A stretch of DNA of 10,124 nt, from assembly GCF_938039775.1 (NCBI RefSeq), contig NZ_CALHTQ010000144.1, forward strand, positions 1 through 10,124. Reading direction: 5' to 3'. A model generated the notes under the pieces. It saw only the letters and a list, made by a program, of their open reading frames with translations. It did no database searches and was not told where the DNA came from. Position 1 is the stretch's first letter. Each line of letters starts with the position of its first letter. Source of the stretch: an uncultured Mogibacterium sp. (GTDB lineage: Bacteria; Bacillota_A; Clostridia; Peptostreptococcales; Anaerovoracaceae). A program made the position numbers and the translations under genes. Shown piece by piece: positions 6,640-10,124 of this stretch.

Positions 6640-6697
6640 TACACCTCTTTGCAATATTCTACAAAGTTTGTATTCCAAACTCGTCTCGCGAGGTGTA
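6640..6697. repeat. Inverted repeat element overlapping the SUKH-operon promoter candidate
   Basis: Perfect 8-bp arms TACACCTC (6640-6647) and GAGGTGTA (6690-6697) enclose smaller dyads: CTTTG/CAAAG (6647-6651 with 6662-6666), GTTTG-N5-CAAAC, and the 8-bp palindrome CTCGCGAG (6685-6692). The right arm reaches into the -10 of the promoter candidate. It could be an operator or a structured RNA; no terminal features of a transposon are seen. Confidence 0.5.
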
Positions 6698-6701
6698 CAA
6701 T
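6673..6701 (+). promoter_or_regulatory. Candidate promoter of the DUF1877-SUKH operon
   Basis: -35 TTCCAA (6673-6678; weak), a 17-nt spacer, and -10 TACAAT (6696-6701; 5 of 6). The palindrome CTCGCGAG lies inside the spacer, where a bound repressor would block polymerase. The predicted start near 6708 leaves a leader of about 74 nt. The weak -35 makes this tentative. Confidence 0.35.
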
Positions 6702-6729
6702 TCAATTAAATAATAAATGTATTGTAAAT

Positions 6730-6753
6730 CTGGTAGCTTAAGCTAGCAACCAG
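6730..6753 (+). other. Leader dyad before the DUF1877-like gene
   Basis: Arms CTGGT (6730-6734) and ACCAG (6749-6753) surround the 12-bp palindrome TAGCTTAAGCTA (6734-6745). In RNA this could form a hairpin about 15 nt ahead of the ribosome binding site; in DNA it could bind a dimer. No function can be assigned from sequence. Confidence 0.4.
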
Positions 6754-6768
6754 CAATTAGCTTGTGAT

Positions 6769-6773
6769 GGAGG
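6769..6773 (+). promoter_or_regulatory. Ribosome binding site deciding the DUF1877-like gene start
   Basis: GGAGG, 8 nt before the ATG at 6782. The longer in-frame start GTG at 6764 and the ATG at 6767 overlap or precede this site and lack one of their own. Confidence 0.85.
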
Positions 6774-6781
6774 ATAAACCA

Positions 6782-7300
6782 ATGGGATTGATTGCTAACT
6801 ACCAATATATCGATGACGCGAACCTCGACGTTCTTCTGCGCCTTGCAACTCTCGATGATAAAGAAGAAGTTTTTGAAACTATTGAAGATTTAAACGAAGA
6901 AGCTGAAATTTTCCTTGATACTGATAAGATGTGGGATGTGATGCACTTCGTTCTAACAGGAGTGAGCACCGATGAGAGGTCTAGTAATAACCCCCTCAGC
7001 GTGGCAGTTATCGGTGTAGACTTATTTGAAGATTTAAGCCAATTCGTCGCATGTGTAAAAAACGACCGTATCCCTGAAATCATTTCGGCGCTCGAGGGTT
7101 TCGATTATGAAAAGGCTCTTGAAGATTTCAATATGGAAGATTGTGCAAATGCTGGCCTGTATCCAAACATATGGGATAATGATGATGAAGACTTGGTCGA
7201 TGAGCTAATAGAGGAGATCTCGGATTACATCGAAGGACTTCGAGACTTCTATAAGAAGGTGCTCGAAGCCGGAGGACATGCACTTATTACGATTTATTAA
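6782..7300 (+). CDS. DUF1877 (YfbM-like) family protein
   Basis: A 172-residue acidic cytoplasmic protein with no signal peptide or membrane segment. It follows the DUF1877/YfbM layout: MGLIANYQYIDDANLDVLL at the start (family members begin MGMIG.Y..), LDTDKMWDVMHFVLTG (45-60; the family's LDKAWxxLHFLLTG block), NNPLSVAVIG (69-78), a middle helix with the conserved AGLYPNIWD (124-132), and a C-terminal helix EGLRDFYKKVLEAGGHALITIY. The ATG at 6782 is chosen over the GTG at 6764 because GGAGG sits at 6769-6773 and because the family starts at this Met. Molecular function of the family is not established; members recur beside SUKH and other immunity-type genes, as here. It is first in a three-gene operon, with 9 nt to the next gene. 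Confidence 0.8.
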   Translation: MGLIANYQYIDDANLDVLLRLATLDDKEEVFETIEDLNEEAEIFLDTDKMWDVMHFVLTGVSTDERSSNNPLSVAVIGVDLFEDLSQFVACVKNDRIPEIISALEGFDYEKALEDFNMEDCANAGLYPNIWDNDDEDLVDELIEEISDYIEGLRDFYKKVLEAGGHALITIY

Positions 7301-7309
7301 GGGAGATAT

Positions 7310-7939
7310 ATGACGATTAATTTAGTGGATGCGATTTTGAAAACAGCAGGCTTAAATGAAGCTCTGATGCGAGAATGTGATATATTTTTCTGCGATAAGC
7401 CTAGAGACACAGAGTATTCGGGGCATGGTGAAGTATATTCGTCTTCGTTTGAGACATTTGCAGTTGACGGAAGCGGCGGAGAATATGTAAAGCTTGAAGA
7501 CGGCAGCATCGGGTATATTAGCAGCGAAGGGAGCGTCGGAAGAGCTTCGGAAAGCATGGATGATTTACTTCAATTTCTAATTCATGCGGGATGTATTTCG
7601 GATTTTAACTGTAAATACATCTACAAAAGCGATGAGCTATTAACTGCATTTTGTAACGGTTACATCGAGAAATCACGCAAGTCATATAATGAGAAAGGTA
7701 CTGATTTCGACGAGATTAGAAGCGAGCTTGCGCGGAAGCTATCGCTCGAGTATGATCCTGGTAAGCTCCCCGAGTACGCAAAGAAATTTTACGAAGCTGC
7801 CAGCAGAGAGCCTTCATTTACATGCAAGTTCGGAGATGGAGAAGACGAGTTTGTATGTGACGGGATTATTTCGGATATTCTCGGACTATGGGTAAACGAG
7901 CTAGTGGGTATGACTAGGGATGAGATTCTAAATTATTAA
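7310..7939 (+). CDS. SUKH (SMI1/KNR4)-like protein, probable immunity-type
   Basis: A 209-residue acidic cytoplasmic protein. The best-recognised stretch is residues about 48-92: FAVDGSGGEYVKLEDGSIGYISSEGSVGR followed by an amphipathic helix (MDDLLQFLIHAG). This beta-hairpin-turn-helix resembles the C-terminal half of SUKH-superfamily domains. The rest (about 100-209), with a helix at about 130-165 and GDGEDEFVCDGIISDILGLWVNELV, is not recognised and may be a second small domain. ATG at 7310 follows GGGAG with a spacing of only 4 nt; with 9 nt between this gene and its upstream neighbour, translation is probably coupled. SUKH proteins neutralise diverse nuclease-type toxins in polymorphic toxin systems or serve as protein-interaction modules. 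No toxin lies next to it. The family call is moderate; the function is inferred. Confidence 0.62.
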   Translation: MTINLVDAILKTAGLNEALMRECDIFFCDKPRDTEYSGHGEVYSSSFETFAVDGSGGEYVKLEDGSIGYISSEGSVGRASESMDDLLQFLIHAGCISDFNCKYIYKSDELLTAFCNGYIEKSRKSYNEKGTDFDEIRSELARKLSLEYDPGKLPEYAKKFYEAASREPSFTCKFGDGEDEFVCDGIISDILGLWVNELVGMTRDEILNY

Positions 7940-7953
7940 CAAGTGAAAATATT

Positions 7954-7959
7954 AGGAGG
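7954..7959 (+). promoter_or_regulatory. Ribosome binding site deciding the SUKH-TPR gene start
   Basis: AGGAGG with 7 nt to the ATG at 7967. The in-frame GTG at 7943, 24 nt upstream, would put this site inside the coding region and has no site of its own. Confidence 0.9.
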
Positions 7960-7966
7960 CGATATT

Positions 7967-8953
7967 ATGAAACCTTTTGAGAACTTTGACTGGAAATCAT
8001 TTTGGGACAATTCTGATGGCTATACTGATGATTATGCAGGCAAGGCTCCTACAGACCAGGAGATATTAGATATAGAAAAAGAGACTGGATACAAGCTTCC
8101 TGAGTCGTATATCGAGCTTATTAAGCACCAGAACGGAGGAATTCCTGTAAATAATGTCGTAACAACAGACAACCTTTGTGTCAATCTAGTTGGAATCTAT
8201 GGTATCGACAAGGATAAGAAGTGTTCCGTTTGTGGTGATTATGGAACTGAGTTCTGGCTTGAGGAGTGGGGATATCCTGCAATTGGCCTTGTAATTGCAG
8301 ACACCATCTCCGGTGGACACGACATGGTATTCCTAGATTACAGCGAGTGCGGACCAGAAGGTGAACCTATGGTTACATTAGTTGATCAAGAAGATGACTA
8401 CAGCCAAGAGATATTAGCAGATAACTTTGAGGAGTTCATATGCAAGATTGAATCCGACAGGGTGATTGCTGATATCGAAGAGTTTAATCAGCTCGATGAT
8501 AAAAGGCAGATTCTCGCTCTAAATAAGCTCCGTAACATGAAGGGTTCTAGAGCCATGATAGAGCTCCTTGAGCTGGCAGAACCTAGCTCATATAGTGACG
8601 AGGTTCTCGGCATGCTAGCAAGCGCTTACAACAATATAGACCAAGAGGATCTTGCTATTCAGACTCTAGGCTTAGTACCAGAAGCTAACCGTGATGCGAT
8701 GTGGTATTACCGTTATGGCTACTCTTATGCCCTTAAGTCTAAAGAGGCAGACAACGCTCACCACGAGAAGAAAAAAGCCGCTGTAAGGAATCTTGAAAAA
8801 GCTATCGAGTTAGCCGAAGGTAGTAGCGAAGATGACGTAATCGACTACTGCATGATGATCTTTGATAAAATACTGGACCTCAAACCAGCCGACTTACGCG
8901 GTGGATATAGGCTAGCTTATACGTACTACCACCACTACTATACCGAGGATTAA
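7967..8953 (+). CDS. SUKH-1 (SMI1/KNR4) domain fused to a TPR-like C-terminal region
   Basis: A 328-residue cytoplasmic protein. Residues about 25-160 form a full SUKH-1 domain: APTDQEILDIEKETGYKLP, then the hallmark LPESYIELIKHQNGG (44-58), a GYPAIGLVIADTISGGHDMVFLDY core (102-125), and the closing ADNFEEFICKI helix. The CSVCG pair (86-90) is one CxxC only and not a complete metal site. Residues about 165-328 are helical and repeat-like, with TPR-type features: EVLGMLASAYNNIDQEDLAIQTL, MWYYRYGYSYAL, AAVRNLEKAIELAEG, GGYRLAYTYYHHYY. TPR regions bind proteins, so the tail may extend the partner range of the SUKH head. The start at 7967 is set by AGGAGG; the longer frame from 7943 is rejected. 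It lies 27 nt after the preceding gene and is followed by the 9015-9038 terminator. Immunity or a scaffold role is inferred. Confidence 0.82.
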   Translation: MKPFENFDWKSFWDNSDGYTDDYAGKAPTDQEILDIEKETGYKLPESYIELIKHQNGGIPVNNVVTTDNLCVNLVGIYGIDKDKKCSVCGDYGTEFWLEEWGYPAIGLVIADTISGGHDMVFLDYSECGPEGEPMVTLVDQEDDYSQEILADNFEEFICKIESDRVIADIEEFNQLDDKRQILALNKLRNMKGSRAMIELLELAEPSSYSDEVLGMLASAYNNIDQEDLAIQTLGLVPEANRDAMWYYRYGYSYALKSKEADNAHHEKKKAAVRNLEKAIELAEGSSEDDVIDYCMMIFDKILDLKPADLRGGYRLAYTYYHHYYTED

Positions 8954-9014
8954 TCGTCAACCTACTTCACCGAATCTCATAGGACAGAATTTAAAAATCT
9001 AATATTAGTAAGAA

Positions 9015-9038
9015 GGGGGACTTGCCTTTGCAACCCCC
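9015..9038 (+). terminator. Intrinsic terminator of the DUF1877-SUKH operon
   Basis: GGGGG (9015-9019) pairs with CCCCC (9034-9038), and TTGC with GCAA (9022-9025 with 9030-9033), with a 2-nt bulge and a CTTT loop. It is followed by ACTTTTATTTTA on the plus strand. It sits 61 nt after the stop of the SUKH-TPR gene and may also act on the convergent gene at 9163-9708, although the minus-strand U-tract is poorer. Confidence 0.75.
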
Positions 9039-9162
9039 ACTTTTATTTTATATGTGATTGAGCTATTAAATTTAGTCCACTTTTATATATGACGTGTTTT
9101 CAACGCTGATTTCTGCTGAATTTTAGTATCATCTTATCGCCGATGCTATAATGTCTGAATTC

Positions 9163-9708
9163 TTATCTGCCAGCTCTATTCTTCAGCTTCTCGACCTTCT
9201 TATCCTTACGTTCCTCTAGCTCATCGATTTGACCAAGTATAAAGCTCTCAAAATCACCTTCAACGGCATGCACTTCATATCCATCAAAGACACATATATT
9301 TCCATCTCTATCGAAGCAGAATATCTGTTCTCCGTCTCCTATCACGGAAAAGAACGGAATGTAATCTGATAGACCACTTTCATGGAAAGCCCTTGTATTT
9401 GCACGTAAGTCTAGGTACTCTGGGACTTCGCTTGAGATGCCGTAAACCATGATTCCGCGGCAAAACTCCCAGAATGGTGCAACTTCATACTCCTGTGCCA
9501 TAGGCCAGATTTCTTCTCTTACTTCCATGTATAGACCACCAAGCGGAGACATTGTAAACTCTTTGAAATCCTCCGGTAGCTTTATATTGAACTCGCTCTC
9601 AAAAGCTTCTATATCTTGTTCTGACGGCGTGTCATCTCCACATGCGAAAACCTGATAAGTTTCTTTGTCGTAGCTTCTAAAATAATCGTAAATCTTTTCT
9701 ATAGACAT
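9163..9708 (-). CDS. SMI1/KNR4 (SUKH-1) family protein
   Basis: A 181-residue cytoplasmic protein, SUKH-1 over most of its length: TPSEQDIEAFESEFNIKLPEDFKEF (27-51), the SPLGGLYM turn (54-61), a variable loop with EEIWPMAQEYEVAPFW, then DYIPFFSVIGDGEQIFCFDRDG (115-136), the strand-turn-strand typical of the family, and the closing helix GDFESFILGQI (151-161). A very basic tail, about 165-181, with KDKKVEKLKNRAGR, follows the domain and is unlike the acidic partners upstream; it could contact nucleic acid. ATG at 9708 follows GAGGTGA. It is a single gene with its own promoter candidate, convergent with the SUKH-TPR operon. It most likely acts as an immunity-type protein; no cognate toxin is in view. 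Confidence 0.85.
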   Translation of the reverse strand: MSIEKIYDYFRSYDKETYQVFACGDDTPSEQDIEAFESEFNIKLPEDFKEFTMSPLGGLYMEVREEIWPMAQEYEVAPFWEFCRGIMVYGISSEVPEYLDLRANTRAFHESGLSDYIPFFSVIGDGEQIFCFDRDGNICVFDGYEVHAVEGDFESFILGQIDELEERKDKKVEKLKNRAGR

Positions 9709-9766
9709 ATTTCACCTCGTTATACTCCCGACAATTTGCCTGGATACTGATTTCACTAATATATTC

Positions 9767-9795
9767 ATTATACTTTCTGTCACATATTTATTGTA
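9767..9795 (-). promoter_or_regulatory. Candidate promoter of the minus-strand SUKH gene
   Basis: On the minus strand: perfect -10 TATAAT (9772-9767) with a weak -35 TACAAT (9795-9790) at 17-nt spacing. The predicted start near 9760 gives a leader of about 52 nt. Confidence 0.45.
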
Positions 9796-9843
9796 GTAAT
9801 TCAATATAGAAAAATCAAATGACGTTAATTAAAAGCATAAAAA

Positions 9844-9866
9844 GCAGGGGCGCTATGCGCCCCTGC
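9844..9866 (-). terminator. Intrinsic terminator of tuf
   Basis: Perfect 10-bp GC-rich stem (9844-9853 with 9857-9866) with a 3-nt loop, followed on the minus strand by TTTTTATGCTTTT. It lies 38 nt after the tuf stop. It is a textbook terminator and one of the strongest structures in the window. Confidence 0.93.
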
Positions 9867-9903
9867 CATTAATTGTCTGGTGGTTTCACCTCGTAGCCTT
9901 AGA

Positions 9904-10124
9904 TTACTCTACAATCTCTGTAACTACTCCAGATCCTACTGTTCTTCCGCCTTCTCTGATAGCGAATCGTAGTCCCTCTTCGATAGCTACTGGTGTGATG
10001 AGCTCGATATCCATTACTACGTTATCTCCAGGCATGCACATCTCTGTGCCTGCTGGTAGCTGTAGATCACCTGTTACGTCTGTTGTTCTTAGGTAGAACT
10101 GTGGTCTGTATCCATTGAAGAATG
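9904..10124 (-). CDS. tuf: Elongation factor Tu, C-terminal part
   Basis: The last 72 residues of EF-Tu, the GTPase that delivers aminoacyl-tRNA to the ribosome. The frame runs off the right edge (codons in frame from base 10122) and ends at TAA 9906-9904. Domain III landmarks are intact: [59 protein letters not shown], and the end TEIVE. The Cys in EMCMPGDN replaces a Val common in other bacteria. In its own direction the gene reads toward the SUKH gene, from which it is separated by the 9844-9866 terminator. Codon choice is strongly biased (for example CTA/CTT Leu and AGA Arg), as expected of a highly expressed gene. Confidence 0.97.
   Translation of the reverse strand, partial: FFNGYRPQFYLRTTDVTGDLQLPAGTEMCMPGDNVVMDIELITPVAIEEGLRFAIREGGRTVGSGVVTEIVE

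Larger units (their letters stand above)
6476..6781. other. Divergent intergenic region between the carbonic-anhydrase-like gene and the SUKH operon
   Basis: About 306 nt with no credible coding frame. It contains a promoter candidate for each flanking gene (6551-6578 minus, 6673-6701 plus), a 58-nt inverted-repeat element at 6640-6697 and a leader dyad at 6730-6753. No RNA gene or mobile-element end was recognised. Confidence 0.5.

Noticed and set aside
6799..7083. Open frames antisense to or overlapping the DUF1877 and SUKH genes (also 7297-7557 minus, 7689-7895 plus, 9449-9655 plus)
   Set aside because: Each lies inside a gene with a recognised family or good start signals; none shows a family motif or ribosome binding site.
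8222..8238. CSVCG in the SUKH-TPR protein as a zinc finger
   Set aside because: Only one CxxC pair is present and no second Cys/His pair sits nearby in sequence.
9037..9091. Direct repeat CCACTTTTAT (9037 and 9077 regions) as a mobile-element footprint
   Set aside because: Short AT-rich similarity with no inverted ends or duplicated gene fragment; consistent with chance.

Overview
The window looks like chromosomal DNA from an anaerobic, moderately low-GC Bacillota, probably class Clostridia. The clues are a truncated superoxide reductase at the left edge, an EF-Tu C-terminus of Clostridia type at the right edge, strong AGGAGG-type ribosome binding sites, a surface protein with a Gram-positive sorting signal and VaFE repeats, and the adjacent pair mtaB-hinT, which is common in Clostridia. 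I cannot name the genus; an Anaerovoracaceae/Eubacteriales-like organism is only a guess.

Left part (1-5600). The 3' end of a superoxide reductase gene (+) faces a minus-strand operon across a bidirectional terminator (291-316). Read in its own direction, the operon runs PC4/YdbC-like ssDNA-binding protein (5517-5251), a 1041-residue sortase-anchored VaFE/SpaA surface protein (5229-2104), MtaB tRNA methylthiotransferase (2075-723) and HinT-like HIT hydrolase (708-367). Gaps are 14-28 nt and no terminator is visible inside, so a cell-surface adhesin-like gene appears to be co-transcribed with tRNA-modification and nucleotide-hydrolase housekeeping genes. A promoter with a perfect TATAAT lies at 5570-5599.

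Middle (5518-6781). A gamma-carbonic-anhydrase-like hexapeptide protein (6475-5942, -) sits between two structured, AT-rich intergenic regions. The left one (5518-5941) holds back-to-back hairpins, four WTTTAACAY repeats and an ACACA-N4-TGTGT dyad. The right one (6476-6781) holds divergent promoter candidates and several inverted repeats.

Right part (6782-9708). Three plus-strand genes form a tight operon: a DUF1877/YfbM-like protein, a SUKH (SMI1/KNR4)-like protein, and a SUKH domain fused to a TPR-like helical tail. It ends at a terminator (9015-9038). A fourth gene on the minus strand (9708-9163) is another SUKH protein. SUKH proteins are often immunity proteins of polymorphic toxin systems. 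No toxin is visible here, so this looks like an orphan immunity (or SUKH-regulatory) island next to tuf. The tuf 3' end and its strong terminator (9844-9866) close the window.

Three gene starts are better placed downstream of the longest open frame (5517, 6782, 7967), each because a strong Shine-Dalgarno site sits 7-8 nt before an ATG.
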